This document shows, piece after piece, positions 53,205 through 63,715 of a DNA stretch of 64,000 nucleotides. The DNA is from JARYLZ01 sp964388275 (GTDB taxonomy: Bacteria > Bacteroidota > Ignavibacteria > SZUA-365). The notes beneath the pieces are model-generated. The model worked only from the letters and a program-made list of their open reading frames with translations. It made no database searches and was not told where the DNA came from. The position numbers and the translations under genes are program-made. Positions within the stretch are counted from its first letter, which is position 1. Every line of letters begins with the position of its first letter. Where the stretch lies: positions 26,352 to 90,351 of the forward strand of contig CAYLZD010000014.1 in assembly GCA_964388275.1 (NCBI GenBank). The letters run 5' to 3'.

Positions 53205-54989
53205 GTGTCGACGGTGTTCAACTGTCGCGATTGCAATAGGCCGGCGCAGCCTTTCCGCCGCGCACCCATCAACGCGGCTGTCCTGCTGAGCGCTGCACTG
53301 CTGTCCGTTCAACTCTGTCAGGCTCAGAACGGCGGCGGCGGACAGGAAGAAAAAGAGCAAGAAGCGTCCATTCGTTTCGGTGGTACGGCCACCGTAACGG
53401 GAGATGTATACGTATTTTCCGCTCCGAACGACAGCAACGCTGCGCCGCGCCGGCCGGCCAATCTATGGCGGCTTATACTGGCGCCGACCATCTCCTTCGG
53501 CGACGTGCTCACGCTGCCTTTCAACATAATGATCACCACGCGCGAAAGCAGCGTGACGACACCGGCCACAGGCGGATCCAACCTGCTTCAATTTCTGCAG
53601 GATCCAGGCAACAACATCGGCTTCCTGAGCATTTCGCCGCGAATAGGATGGTTCAAGGCGCATCTGGGTTCACACGTCCCCCAGTACTCAGAACTGTCCT
53701 CGGGCGACGGCCAGGTGTTCGGAGCGGGTGTGGAACTGCGGCCCGGCAAATTCCGCTTCTCCGCGTCTTCAGGCACGATACAACGGGCCATAAACGCGGA
53801 TTCGGCCGCGGGCGTGCGAGGCGCGTACGCTCGATGGATTTACCTGACCAAACTCGGCTACGGCAGTGAAACCGGAGACTATTTCGATGTGAACTTCGTC
53901 CGCGCGCGAGACGATCCCCAATCCGTCAGCAGGAAACCCGAAGGCGTCGATCCTCAGGAAGGCCTGCTGTTGAGTTCCAATTTCCGTTTCGTACCTGCGG
54001 AGAACGTCACCATCACCGGCGAAGCGGGGACCTGTTTTTTCACTCACGACATGAACGCGAGCGACATCCCCGATCCCGATCCCGGGCTGAACTCCTTCAT
54101 AAGGCAACGCATCTCCTCGCACGTGGATTACGCGGCCATGCTCGCCGGCAATTACAGCGTCAAGGACTGGGGAGTGAAGGCGCTGTTCCGTTACATCGGC
54201 GCCGGTTATATGGCACTCGGGTATCCTTTCATGCAGCCCGACAGGATGGAATTCCTGTTGTCTCCACGCGCGCAGTTCTTCGAAAACAGACTGGCGCTCA
54301 ACGGTTCGATCGGCAGCCGAACGAACAACCTCTCCAACACGAAAGCGCAGGCATCCAATCAGTTCATAGGATCCCTGAACGCGCTCGGCATTATTACCGA
54401 CGAATTGAGCATCGCCGCGTCCTACACCAACTTCGGCGTCAGGAACAACATGACTCAGGACACTCTCAAAATAGAAACCGTGTCCAACTCCTTCAACCTG
54501 AATCCGACCTACACGCTGAGCGCCGAGAGCATCGTTCACACGATCTCGGCGACCTACTCGCAGGACTCCTACAACGACTACAACGTGGTCTCCGGCGCCG
54601 AGAACAGCAATGTCACGCAATCCATCGCCGGCAATTATGCCGCTTCATTTACAAAGATCCCACTCTCGACGTCAGCGGCTTACAACTATATGACGAATAA
54701 TGTGAAGGCGGGAGAGTTGACCATCAGCAGCGTCACACTCGGCGGCTCCTGGCGCTTCGACGACGCAAAAATCGTTCCGTCGATATCCCTGACATATTCA
54801 ACGAACCGGCTTGCCTCGTTTACATCCGACAGGCAGTTTTTCGCGAGCATTTCCACGCGTTGGCAAATTTCCCGCGTGACGGGTTTGACCTTTTCCGCCT
54901 CAGTCAACGATTACACCTACGGTTCATCCCGGCCCGGCGCGGGATTCACGGAGACTCTCATGCAGCTTTCAGCGACCACGCGGTTCTGA
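53205..54989 (+). CDS. Cassette 2: outer-membrane beta-barrel protein
   Basis: A 594-residue protein starting at GTG 53205, fixed by the strong ribosome-binding sequence GGAGGTG upstream. Signal peptide cleavage is near LCQAQ. It is clearly a paralog of 42344-44119: in the 28-residue stretch starting RPANLWRL, 25 residues are identical, and the SELSSGDGQVFGAG and LNALGIITDELSI-type segments align throughout. It ends in LSATTRF with terminal Phe. The N-terminal mature region has a Gly/Glu-rich linker (GGGGQEEKEQE) absent from the first copy. Probably the outer-membrane component of the second cassette. Confidence 0.86.
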   Translation: MSTVFNCRDCNRPAQPFRRAPINAAVLLSAALLSVQLCQAQNGGGGQEEKEQEASIRFGGTATVTGDVYVFSAPNDSNAAPRRPANLWRLILAPTISFGDVLTLPFNIMITTRESSVTTPATGGSNLLQFLQDPGNNIGFLSISPRIGWFKAHLGSHVPQYSELSSGDGQVFGAGVELRPGKFRFSASSGTIQRAINADSAAGVRGAYARWIYLTKLGYGSETGDYFDVNFVRARDDPQSVSRKPEGVDPQEGLLLSSNFRFVPAENVTITGEAGTCFFTHDMNASDIPDPDPGLNSFIRQRISSHVDYAAMLAGNYSVKDWGVKALFRYIGAGYMALGYPFMQPDRMEFLLSPRAQFFENRLALNGSIGSRTNNLSNTKAQASNQFIGSLNALGIITDELSIAASYTNFGVRNNMTQDTLKIETVSNSFNLNPTYTLSAESIVHTISATYSQDSYNDYNVVSGAENSNVTQSIAGNYAASFTKIPLSTSAAYNYMTNNVKAGELTISSVTLGGSWRFDDAKIVPSISLTYSTNRLASFTSDRQFFASISTRWQISRVTGLTFSASVNDYTYGSSRPGAGFTETLMQLSATTRF

Positions 54990-55068
54990 CTGCGTTGATC
55001 CCGGGCCGCTTTCGCACGCGGTCACGTCAAGAAATAGACACGAGCACATTACCATAACGAGGAACGAA

Positions 55069-58000
55069 ATGAAAGCGAAGTCGGCAACAGCCGTTTTCCT
55101 GCTCGGCCTTCTGCTCCTGACCGCCGGGGCCGGCGCACAGCAGTTGAGACTGTCCCTCACAATGTCGCCCAGACCCAGCCAGTACATCTCGGACTGGCAG
55201 ACGAAACGCGAAACCGCGATACTAACCGTAACCAATACCGGCCGGGAGACGGTGGAGGCCAAGCTGCGCGCGCGAGTGTCGAGAGACGAGGAGATGCAGG
55301 CGGAAACGAAGGACGAACAGATGCCGCCTCTCAATATCGGACCCGGGGTCACCGTTTTTTACGCCGACCAGATTCTGCCGAGCAATGCCGTGCGTTTCCG
55401 CAGGGGAGCCGAACAGGCGGCGATTAAGACCGGCATGCTTCCGGCAGGCGCCTACGAGTTGTGCGTGGAGCTGATTTCGCCGCAGGACTTGCGGCCGCTG
55501 TCATCGAAAGTGTGCAGGCAGTTCTCGATCACCTCGTATCAGCTGTCGGTGCTCCTGTCGCCTGAAAACGGAAAGCTGCTGCAGCCGAGCGAGCGGCCGG
55601 CTTTCCGCTGGACGCAGGTGGTGCCCCCTCCGCAGGGAGGCGCGCGTTACAGGTTGAAGTTGTTCGAGTTGCTCGAAGGACAGGCGCCGGCGACCGTCCT
55701 CAGCGGCGGCATACCGCTTTTCGAGCGGGAGTTGCAGGCCCAGACTCAACTCATCTGGCCGCCGGAATGGGTGCTGCCGGCGGGACAGAAGTCGTACGTA
55801 TGGAGCGTGCAATGTCTCGACGCCGAAGGGCAGCCGCTCTCCCTGCAGGACGGATGGGCCGAACCGTTCACTTTCGCCGTCTCGTCCGCACCGCCTCCTC
55901 CTCCGCCGCAACCGTCAGCACCGCCTCCGCCGACCGCGCCGGCGGTCACGATAGTCACAATTCTGACAGGAATGGAAGCGACCATTCCCAAGACCAGCCT
56001 CGCGGGTATAGTGAAGAATGTCGAAACCGATGGTCCCGTTTCCAACGCCCGGGTCTGCTGGCACAGAGTCAAGAAGGAAGTGCACACCTTCAGGGAATCG
56101 CAGGTCGTCGAATACACGGAAACCACTGATTCGCTTGTAGCCAACACCAATTCCCAGGGGAGATTCCATCTGGAAGGAGTCAACAACTACTCGTATTACA
56201 GCCTCCGTATCAGCGCTCCCTCGTATCACACTTCTTATCTGAAAGGACAGACACAGTATCAGGAAGGGCCGATCGACGATCTGACGCTGCTGCTTCGGAA
56301 AAATGTAAGCACAGTGAACGGACTGGTCATGGACTCCATGCGGAATGTCCCGATGAAAAACGTCTCGGTGGGTCTATACAGAGAGGGACAACCGGGAAGC
56401 GCCGGACAAGCCGAGCCCACGCCTCTGGCCACGACCAAGACTTCTTTCGAGCAGTACCCGGGAACCTTCGAATTCAAGAACGTCCCCGGCGGAGACGGCT
56501 ATTACGTAATGGTGAAAGACCCCCGGTATCGCGTTTACAAATCCCAGACCTTCACGGTATCGGATCAGGGAATCAGAACACTCGGCACGCTTCGTCTCGG
56601 AAACAAATTGGGGCGGATCGAGGGCTCGGTGAGGAAAAAGCAGACGATGGAGGTCATCTCCGGCGCGAGGGTTTATCTCTACGGCGATCTGGGCGTATTC
56701 ATTTCCATGGGCGACAGAATCGCCGGGAGTGGAGCGCAGATTCAAACCGCCGGCGGATGGGATCCCGGAGCGGTCAATCCGGTGCAGCAGGGAGCTTACC
56801 AGGAATTCTCACAGGCGAGCGCCGCCAATCAGCCTTTCATCACAGAACAACTCCTGGGAGGCGGCCCGTCCGCAGGATCGCAGGGCGCGGAGACGCCGCC
56901 TTCGACACCGCCCGGAGGCTCTCAGGAAAGTTCATCCGGGGCGGGATGGAGCGGGAATTCGACCTGGTCTCCGGAAACGACGTCGTACGATGAACCCGAA
57001 CTCCCGCCCGAGAAGCCCGACTCGGCCGCATTCATGGGACCTGTCATCACGGATGAAAACGGTTACTTCGTTTTCGAGAACGTCCCGATAAATCATCCTG
57101 AACACGAGGGCGACACATACACGATATGGGTTGAAGCCACCGGTTATTATGACGGATATGTCGACGCAGCCCTGCGTACCGAAGGCGAAAGGGAATCCAA
57201 GATCGTGCGTATGACCAGATCCAAGGGAATGATCAAAGGCAAGGTTACCGGCAAAATCGATGATGCGCCTCTTGCCGATGTTTCGGTGAAATTGATGGCG
57301 CGCGAGGGATCCGAGTTCGCGAGAGACGTTTTCGCTCATACGAATCCGGATGGCAACTATACGCTATTCAACATTACACAGGGAACTTACGACACCGTCA
57401 TTTTCCAGACCCCGTTGGGACAAATCCACATCGTTCCCGGACCGATCCAGATAACGAACTCTACGGTCAAGGAATTGAATGTCGTCATCGACATCGCGAC
57501 CGGTTCTCTCAGCGGCACGGTGAAAGACGCGACGGGACCGGTGTCCGGCGCCATGATTCATTCGCCCACATGGCCGGCGCTGGTTGGAACGTCCTTCGTT
57601 GACGGCACCTATCACATCGACCGCGTCCCGCTGGGGAAACACACGCTCGTCTTCACCGCGCCCGGATACGAGGATCAGACGCTCGAAGTGGAACTGAAAA
57701 CACTCGGACAGGACGTGAGCAACACTGTCACGATGAAGCGTTACACCGGCTCGATCTCGTTCACCGTGCGGGACTCGGTCAGCAAACTGCCTCTCGTGAA
57801 CGCGGCGGTGAACCTGGGCACGGTGTTGAACACCGACGGCGCCGGCAACGTCCATTTCACCGAGCTGCCCGTCGGCCAGAAAACACTGACCGTGACGGCC
57901 GATACGTCTTCAGGCGCCGACTACCGGATCTACTCGAGCAACATCGAGATCAGGCGCGGGATGAACGACCACGTCACGGTAAGTCTCCTGCCGGGCGCCC

Positions 58001-60531
58001 GGATCAGCGGAAGGATTTTGGCCGCGTCAACGCAATCTCCGATTCAAGCCGCGCAGATAAGCATCGACGGCGTGCCGGGCATATCTGCGGCCACGGCGTC
58101 CGACGGCTCTTTCACCCTGCGCAATGTTCCCGCAGGCGTCGAGGTCAAGGTCAGAGCCTCGAAGCTCGGTTATATAGCAGGATTCTCCGCGGCTTTCACT
58201 CTCACCGCCGGCGAGCGGAAGCAGATCGACGACATAGCGTTGACGGAAGCCCCGATGCAGACGCTACTTGGTTTTCCGGTGATGCTCGACAGCGTGTATG
58301 AAAGCGGCGGAAAACGTTACATATCCGGCGCGATCGTGAACGTGCCGGGCAACAGCGTCATGACACTGCGGTCCGGCGACTTCCGCTTCCCGTTTTCCGG
58401 TGTCGAAGTAGGAAGCGACAACAAACCGGTGACCAACTCCATCAGTTTTTCCATCTACGAAGCACCAATCACAATACACGGCATCAAAGCCAAACTGGGG
58501 AGCAGGAACACGCCTGTGCAGGCACGATGGATAGATTCGCTGAATGCGGGCATCATCTATGGAGACACGATAGCGCTGCAGCATTTCATCGCCAATTGGA
58601 TACCGCTTTCGGAATGGACGGAAGAGAACATCGCCTGGACGGTGGACCAGTTGCCGCCCTCCCTCTACTCGGACGGTATATATCACACCGGCGTTTGGGA
58701 CCTGGGTATAGAAGCGAAGGGCACATCGATCGCACTGAAATTATACGGGTTCACGCTGACCGTCGATTACACGAAATCTACGGTCGGCCCGCAGGGACTG
58801 ATGTACACTGGAACCATGAAGATTCCCGGAATCGACCCCTTGATAAAGTTCGAGAACCTGAACATCGCGGCAAATGATCCGGAAACGGGGAGCGTCAAAT
58901 TCAATTCCGTCACTATCATCACGGATCCGCCGATAACGCTCGACTTCCAGATTTTCAAACTCGTCGACAGCAGTGCAACATGGGATCAATCGGGATTCAA
59001 GACACGGGGCGCCCTGATACTGACCTCGCTCGGCAACAAGAGCGTAGGATTCCGGGATCTGCACATCTCGCCCGAAGGGGACTTTCTGAGCATAACCGTC
59101 GACATGCCTGCCGGCGGCCTCGACTGCAGCATCTATGGCAAAGGTTTTAATCTGAAGAGCGTCGGTCTGGGCACCGAGACCGTGCAGAACGCGAAAAAGC
59201 GCTTCCTGCTCTTTTCCGGCAGCCTCTCTCTGCCCATGATCGACGAACCGGTGGAATTCCAGGCCTTGAAAATCAAGTTCGACGGAGAGGTGGAGGGAAC
59301 CATCGCCTTCAATCAGAAGCCGAGATTCGCCGACATGATCGAGGTCCAACTGCAGTCGATACAATTCGGCAAGAACTCGAGCGGCAAATTCATTTTCCTG
59401 AAGGCGGGGGTAAAATTCGAAATACCGCTGATGTCCGTGCAGGTCGGGAATTTCCGTTTCTATGAGAACGGCGATTTCAACATCGAGGAGATCGGCGCAA
59501 GCTTCACGGCCGGTCCCGTGAGCGTCGCAGTGCAGGTGAGCTGGACGAACAACGTCTTCGAGGGTTACGGAGCGCTGGTCGTCGATCCCGTCCTGAACGT
59601 CGCCGGGTGGTTCCGATATGGCGGTCCGACGGACTGGTGGATCAAGGTGAGGTCGAATCTGCCGCCGGTTCCTCTGGGACCTTTCACGATAACGAGCGTT
59701 GAAGGCGAGCTGGGCCGGCAGAACGGAGTCTGGCGTTTCGGACTGGGCGGGGCGATCACAATAGGCAATGCGGCCGAGGCTATAAAACTCGATATCTACC
59801 TGCTTGTGAAGGGCGGCGGCGGCGGTCCGATCATAGAGGGTTCCGCGCGCGTCGTCGTCATGAGCAGCGTCGAACTCGGATCCGCAACCATAACGCTCGA
59901 CATCCCGAACAGCCGCTTCGCCGGCAGCATAGAATTCAGGTGGGATAGAGCGGGCCTGGTCATCGCCGCCACCATCAACATTGAAATCAAGGGCACGCAA
60001 TACTGGTTCGTCGGCGCGGGCGTGCGCGTATCGCTGTTCAGTCTGCTCGATTTGAACGCCTCCCTGTACATCGCCAAGAATTACCAGGGCTATATGCATA
60101 CTTTCCCGGTGGCTCTGCATCCGGACAACACGGCGATCAACGGTTTCCATCTCGACGCTTCACTTGAAGCGGGATGGGGAAAATCGGGATCCTCCTGGTC
60201 GCTCGATCTCGGAATCTGGGCGTACGTTCTGCTGGATTGGAATCAGGGATTGGCGGGCGGCTTCAAAGTCCGGGCGGCCGGGACATTCGATCTCTGGATA
60301 ATCGGCGGGAGCGGAGAAGTGTATCTGGAAGCGGCCGTCCAGTACGTCAGCAACCGCCTGAAATTTCACGGAAGCGCCGGCCTGAAAATCAAGCTATGGC
60401 TCTGGCCCTGCGACAACAGCGACGGCTGCTGGGAATACTGCTTCCCAATCGGCGGAACCGCCTGCTTCGGAGTCAGCATCACAATCGATTACGACAGCAA
60501 TTCCGGCTGGTCATACGACGTCGACTGGTAG
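55069..60531 (+). CDS. Cassette 2: giant exported modular protein
   Basis: An 1,820-residue paralog of 44171-49654 with the same domain order: signal peptide (GAGAQ), Cys-pair beta domain (SLTMSPRPSQYISDW), fibronectin-like domain (FRWTQV, QLIWPPEWVLP), carboxypeptidase-regulatory-like modules, then the unrecognised C-terminal region with FxxLxI elements near 1260, 1327, 1397 and 1459. It differs in a proline-rich linker after the fibronectin domain (about 275-295, PPPPPPQPSAPPPPTAP) and in the spacing of the last Cys of the terminal cluster (CX5CX3CX7C, from about 1780). It ends in YDVDW. GAGGAA precedes the ATG at 55069. Expected at the cell surface or outer membrane with the barrel of its cassette (inference). 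Confidence 0.88.
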   Translation: MKAKSATAVFLLGLLLLTAGAGAQQLRLSLTMSPRPSQYISDWQTKRETAILTVTNTGRETVEAKLRARVSRDEEMQAETKDEQMPPLNIGPGVTVFYADQILPSNAVRFRRGAEQAAIKTGMLPAGAYELCVELISPQDLRPLSSKVCRQFSITSYQLSVLLSPENGKLLQPSERPAFRWTQVVPPPQGGARYRLKLFELLEGQAPATVLSGGIPLFERELQAQTQLIWPPEWVLPAGQKSYVWSVQCLDAEGQPLSLQDGWAEPFTFAVSSAPPPPPPQPSAPPPPTAPAVTIVTILTGMEATIPKTSLAGIVKNVETDGPVSNARVCWHRVKKEVHTFRESQVVEYTETTDSLVANTNSQGRFHLEGVNNYSYYSLRISAPSYHTSYLKGQTQYQEGPIDDLTLLLRKNVSTVNGLVMDSMRNVPMKNVSVGLYREGQPGSAGQAEPTPLATTKTSFEQYPGTFEFKNVPGGDGYYVMVKDPRYRVYKSQTFTVSDQGIRTLGTLRLGNKLGRIEGSVRKKQTMEVISGARVYLYGDLGVFISMGDRIAGSGAQIQTAGGWDPGAVNPVQQGAYQEFSQASAANQPFITEQLLGGGPSAGSQGAETPPSTPPGGSQESSSGAGWSGNSTWSPETTSYDEPELPPEKPDSAAFMGPVITDENGYFVFENVPINHPEHEGDTYTIWVEATGYYDGYVDAALRTEGERESKIVRMTRSKGMIKGKVTGKIDDAPLADVSVKLMAREGSEFARDVFAHTNPDGNYTLFNITQGTYDTVIFQTPLGQIHIVPGPIQITNSTVKELNVVIDIATGSLSGTVKDATGPVSGAMIHSPTWPALVGTSFVDGTYHIDRVPLGKHTLVFTAPGYEDQTLEVELKTLGQDVSNTVTMKRYTGSISFTVRDSVSKLPLVNAAVNLGTVLNTDGAGNVHFTELPVGQKTLTVTADTSSGADYRIYSSNIEIRRGMNDHVTVSLLPGARISGRILAASTQSPIQAAQISIDGVPGISAATASDGSFTLRNVPAGVEVKVRASKLGYIAGFSAAFTLTAGERKQIDDIALTEAPMQTLLGFPVMLDSVYESGGKRYISGAIVNVPGNSVMTLRSGDFRFPFSGVEVGSDNKPVTNSISFSIYEAPITIHGIKAKLGSRNTPVQARWIDSLNAGIIYGDTIALQHFIANWIPLSEWTEENIAWTVDQLPPSLYSDGIYHTGVWDLGIEAKGTSIALKLYGFTLTVDYTKSTVGPQGLMYTGTMKIPGIDPLIKFENLNIAANDPETGSVKFNSVTIITDPPITLDFQIFKLVDSSATWDQSGFKTRGALILTSLGNKSVGFRDLHISPEGDFLSITVDMPAGGLDCSIYGKGFNLKSVGLGTETVQNAKKRFLLFSGSLSLPMIDEPVEFQALKIKFDGEVEGTIAFNQKPRFADMIEVQLQSIQFGKNSSGKFIFLKAGVKFEIPLMSVQVGNFRFYENGDFNIEEIGASFTAGPVSVAVQVSWTNNVFEGYGALVVDPVLNVAGWFRYGGPTDWWIKVRSNLPPVPLGPFTITSVEGELGRQNGVWRFGLGGAITIGNAAEAIKLDIYLLVKGGGGGPIIEGSARVVVMSSVELGSATITLDIPNSRFAGSIEFRWDRAGLVIAATINIEIKGTQYWFVGAGVRVSLFSLLDLNASLYIAKNYQGYMHTFPVALHPDNTAINGFHLDASLEAGWGKSGSSWSLDLGIWAYVLLDWNQGLAGGFKVRAAGTFDLWIIGGSGEVYLEAAVQYVSNRLKFHGSAGLKIKLWLWPCDNSDGCWEYCFPIGGTACFGVSITIDYDSNSGWSYDVDW

Positions 60532-60542
60532 GAGGACGAGCA

Positions 60543-62612
60543 ATGAAAAACACATGCATATCCATAATGATGAGATCAACGCTCCTCATCCTCTTTATCG
60601 CCTTTCCGCTGCTCCAGGTAACATCACTTGCGCAGACCACGGGAAAAGACTTCGGAGCTCTCGCCCTCAGCGGACCGAACGAAATACTGGTGCTGATCGC
60701 CAAGGATGTTCTGCATCCATCGACCGCCGCTTCGACGAACGGCTGGGCCGGTTACAATATCTACCGGAAAGCCGGGGACGAGCCGGACTTCCGGAAGATG
60801 AACGACACGCCGCTGTCGCGCGCAGGCACACTGGACGCGTTCAACACGCGCTCGCGCGGAAGCGCCCTCTTCCTCGCGAATATGCTGAAGCTGCGAAGCC
60901 AGGAGGAACTCTGGGACCTCATCGTGAAGAACGACCCGAAGGTGGTCACTCTTTCCCTCTTCGATCCGAATATCCGCGAAGCTATCGGCCTGCTGTGGCG
61001 GGATCGCGATGTCCGAAAAGGTGTAACATATACATATGCCGTCGCCCGGGTCGACGCCGCCGGACGGGAATCCGAGCGCACAACACCCAGCATCGCCGTT
61101 TTCGGCGTCCCGGCACATCCCCTTAAAGGCCCGCTCGACGTCAAGCTGTCCGGTGACGACCGCGGAGTAACGCTTCACTGGAAGCCGAATCCCGCCGACA
61201 AAACCGCTCTCGGTTACAATGTCTACAGGTCTTTCGATAAAGACGGACGATACGATCGGCTCAACGACAGGCCGATAGTGGTATTCACTACCGAAGATCC
61301 GAAATCCGCGCCCGCGGCTTCGTTCGCCGACACGGTCATTTTCCCCGGACGGAAGCTGTTCTATTGCGTGGTTGCGCGGGACTTCGCCGGCAACGAAAGC
61401 CCCCGCGCGCCGGTCCTCGAAATCACGCCGAGGGACACAACGTCCCCCGGCATTCCTCAACGCCTGCTCGCGCGGACGTCGGGTTACGGCCTGACTCTCA
61501 CGTGGGAGCGGGTTCATTCGGATGACCTTGTCGGATATCATGTATACAGGAGCGACCGGGGCGCCGACGGACCGTACAAGCTGATAACGGACATGCCCGT
61601 CCCTCCGGACACGGGCATATACGAAGACAAGGGAGTCTCGGAGGAGAAGCAGTATTTCTACGAAGTGACGGCCGTGGACCGCGCCGGCAACGAGTCGCCG
61701 CCGTCGGCGAGGGGCTTCGCCACGTATTATAATTTCCGGCCCCCGCTCCCTCCTCAGGACGTGACCGCGGAGCCGGTCTCCGGCGGCATACGGATCTCCT
61801 GGGCGCCGGACGAGCAGTCCGGCGTTCAGGGGCACGTGGTCTACAGGGCGGAAAGCATGGACGGGGCGCTTGCGCAAATATCGCGTCTGATACACAAGGA
61901 TACCTCTGAATTCACCGACCGGGACGAGCGGCTCTCGCCGAAAGGCGCATACTGGTACGTGGTGCAGACGGTGGCAATTTCGGGATTGCTGAGCCCTTTG
62001 TCCGTGCCTGCCATCGCATCCCCCGTGCCCACGGAGGGGCCTGAAGCGCCGCTCAACATACGCGGTTTCTCCGACGATTCCGGCAATCGACTTCTCTGGT
62101 CTCCGTCCCGCGACAACACAGCGAGCGGCTACGTGGTGGAGCGTGCTCAAGTCGCGGCAAAACCGAAATGGACGGTTCTGAACAAAGCCCCTCTGCTCGA
62201 AAATCAGGTTACTCTCACCGATACGACCGCCGCTCGCAACACAGCATACGTCTATCGGGTAAAAGCAGTCAATCGAGCGGGCATGCAGGGTCCGCCGTCG
62301 CAGACGGTCACACTCCAGATTTTCACGCCTCCGCCGCTTCCTCCGTCAGGCATAATGGTCACGCGCATCACGGGCGGTGTGCGCGTAGCATGGGACCCGT
62401 CGCGGGAGTCATCGGTGGCGGGGTACAATGTATACAGGAGATCCGGCGAAGGGGGACCGGTAAAACTAACGGCGAAAGCCCTGAACTCGTCGTCTTCCTT
62501 TTATGAAGACAAGAAGGCGAAAAAGGGCGCATTGTACGAGTATACCGTATCTTGCGTATCGAATGACGGGCGCGAGAGCGCGCTCAGCAATCCGGTATAT
62601 CTCACGCCTTGA
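60543..62612 (+). CDS. Cassette 2: exported fibronectin type III protein
   Basis: A 689-residue paralog of 49668-51731, starting at ATG 60543; AGGAGG overlaps the stop of the giant gene (TAGGAGG at 60529), so translation is probably coupled. The signal peptide ends near SLAQT. About six FN3 modules are present, and the first has the same helical insertion (SALFLANMLKLRSQEELWDL) between GWAGYNIYRK and KGVTYTYAVARVD. The N-terminus LHPSTAASTNGWAGY matches LHPSSAAANKGWTGY of the first copy. The domain order matches the first copy throughout, and no sorting domain is visible. Confidence 0.88.
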   Translation: MKNTCISIMMRSTLLILFIAFPLLQVTSLAQTTGKDFGALALSGPNEILVLIAKDVLHPSTAASTNGWAGYNIYRKAGDEPDFRKMNDTPLSRAGTLDAFNTRSRGSALFLANMLKLRSQEELWDLIVKNDPKVVTLSLFDPNIREAIGLLWRDRDVRKGVTYTYAVARVDAAGRESERTTPSIAVFGVPAHPLKGPLDVKLSGDDRGVTLHWKPNPADKTALGYNVYRSFDKDGRYDRLNDRPIVVFTTEDPKSAPAASFADTVIFPGRKLFYCVVARDFAGNESPRAPVLEITPRDTTSPGIPQRLLARTSGYGLTLTWERVHSDDLVGYHVYRSDRGADGPYKLITDMPVPPDTGIYEDKGVSEEKQYFYEVTAVDRAGNESPPSARGFATYYNFRPPLPPQDVTAEPVSGGIRISWAPDEQSGVQGHVVYRAESMDGALAQISRLIHKDTSEFTDRDERLSPKGAYWYVVQTVAISGLLSPLSVPAIASPVPTEGPEAPLNIRGFSDDSGNRLLWSPSRDNTASGYVVERAQVAAKPKWTVLNKAPLLENQVTLTDTTAARNTAYVYRVKAVNRAGMQGPPSQTVTLQIFTPPPLPPSGIMVTRITGGVRVAWDPSRESSVAGYNVYRRSGEGGPVKLTAKALNSSSSFYEDKKAKKGALYEYTVSCVSNDGRESALSNPVYLTP

Positions 62613-62693
62613 AGGATGGCGCGCAGAGAAATCCGAGGAAGCGCATATCATAAGATTCCGTACAGCAGACAGCCAACGTCAACGGAGCACGAC

Positions 62694-63521
62694 ATGAAAA
62701 ACCCGGCAACACTCGGCTTATTATTTCTATTGTGCGCGGCTTCGGCCGCGGCACAGAGCATCCACCTGTCGCTGAACATCGCCCCGCGACCGAATCCGTA
62801 TCTTTCGGCCTGGGAAACGAAACGCGAAACGGCCATACTGACCGTTACCAATCTAACCGGCAAGCCCGTGACGGCAAGACTGAATGCCCGCGTTCTGGTT
62901 GACGGCACATTGATGGCGGAGACCAAACCGACAAAGATGCGCATGCTTACGATAAATCCCGGTGTGAGCAATTATTTCGCCGATGAAATAGTGCCTGATT
63001 ACGCGATAATTTTCTACGGCGACGTGGAGAGATCCGCCAAGCGCACGGGCATGCTACCGGCGGGGACCTATGAAATGTGCGTGGAGATGTTCGACGACAA
63101 CGCGGAATTGCTCTCGGCGCCTGCCTGCCGCGTCTTCTTCGTCACGTCCTATCAACTTCCGACGCTGTTGAATCCAGCCGATCAGAGTTCCATCCCACTT
63201 GCCTCACGGCCGGTTTTCAGGTGGTCGCCGGTAGTTCCGGCGCCTCTCGAAGGCGCTCGATACCGTTTATTGCTGTTCGAGGTGTACGAGGGACAGTTCC
63301 CGATGCAGGCGTTCAGGGCAAACATGCCGGTGATGGACGTGGAAATCGCGCTGCGCACGCAGTTGATCTGGCCGGCCGAATATCCGCTTCCCGACAAACC
63401 CGGGCAATATGTATGGACGGTGCAAACGCTCGACGGCGGTGGCAGGCCGGTCGGAGAGAAGGACGGATTTACGGACCCGGCGGTGTTTGATGTTGGAGTG
63501 ACTGGGGACGTTAAACGTTAG
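62694..63521 (+). CDS. Cassette 2: small exported protein homologous to the giant protein's N-terminus
   Basis: A 275-residue paralog of 51810-52640, starting at ATG 62694 with CGGAG upstream and a signal peptide ending near AAAQS. It carries SPRP-like IAPRPNPYLSAWETKRE, the Cys pair (YEMCVEMFD and PACRVFF), and the fibronectin-like domain (FRWSPVVPAPLEG, TQLIWPAEYPLP). The protein of the first copy stops at EVGG; this one reads DVGVTGDVKR, and the extra residues are encoded by the start of a heptamer repeat, so the repeat has extended the C-terminus. Confidence 0.85.
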   Translation: MKNPATLGLLFLLCAASAAAQSIHLSLNIAPRPNPYLSAWETKRETAILTVTNLTGKPVTARLNARVLVDGTLMAETKPTKMRMLTINPGVSNYFADEIVPDYAIIFYGDVERSAKRTGMLPAGTYEMCVEMFDDNAELLSAPACRVFFVTSYQLPTLLNPADQSSIPLASRPVFRWSPVVPAPLEGARYRLLLFEVYEGQFPMQAFRANMPVMDVEIALRTQLIWPAEYPLPDKPGQYVWTVQTLDGGGRPVGEKDGFTDPAVFDVGVTGDVKR

Positions 63522-63537
63522 ACGAGAGACGTTGGAC
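63506..63537 (+). repeat. ACGTTGG-type heptamer repeats at the end of cassette 2
   Basis: Units ACGTTAA, ACGTTAG, ACGAGAG and ACGTTGG run through the last codons and the stop of the small protein gene and continue past it. They belong to the same repeat family as 52792-52812 on the other strand. Confidence 0.75.
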
Positions 63538-63549
63538 GATAATCATATT

Positions 63550-63715
63550 TCCCGCCACGGGTAGCGCCTTCGGCACAACCCATGGCTCGTATCAGGAAAC
63601 GCCTTCGGCGTATGCATTTATCCTGCAGGGATTCCATCATTCGAGCCCGGGGATGACGCAGAAACCGTTGGACGTTGGACGGAAATCGTATCCCGAAGGG
63701 ATTATTTCATATTAG
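63550..63715 (+). repeat. 166-bp mosaic repeat, copy 1
   Basis: This segment recurs at 63835-64000 with a constant offset of 285 bases and only a few differences (for example TATCAGG against GATGATG). It contains small hairpins: ACGCC-TTC-GGCGT, GCC-TTC-GGC and ATCCC-GAA-GGGAT, plus two TTGGACG heptamers. It looks like an intergenic REP-type mosaic, not a coding sequence. Confidence 0.9.
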
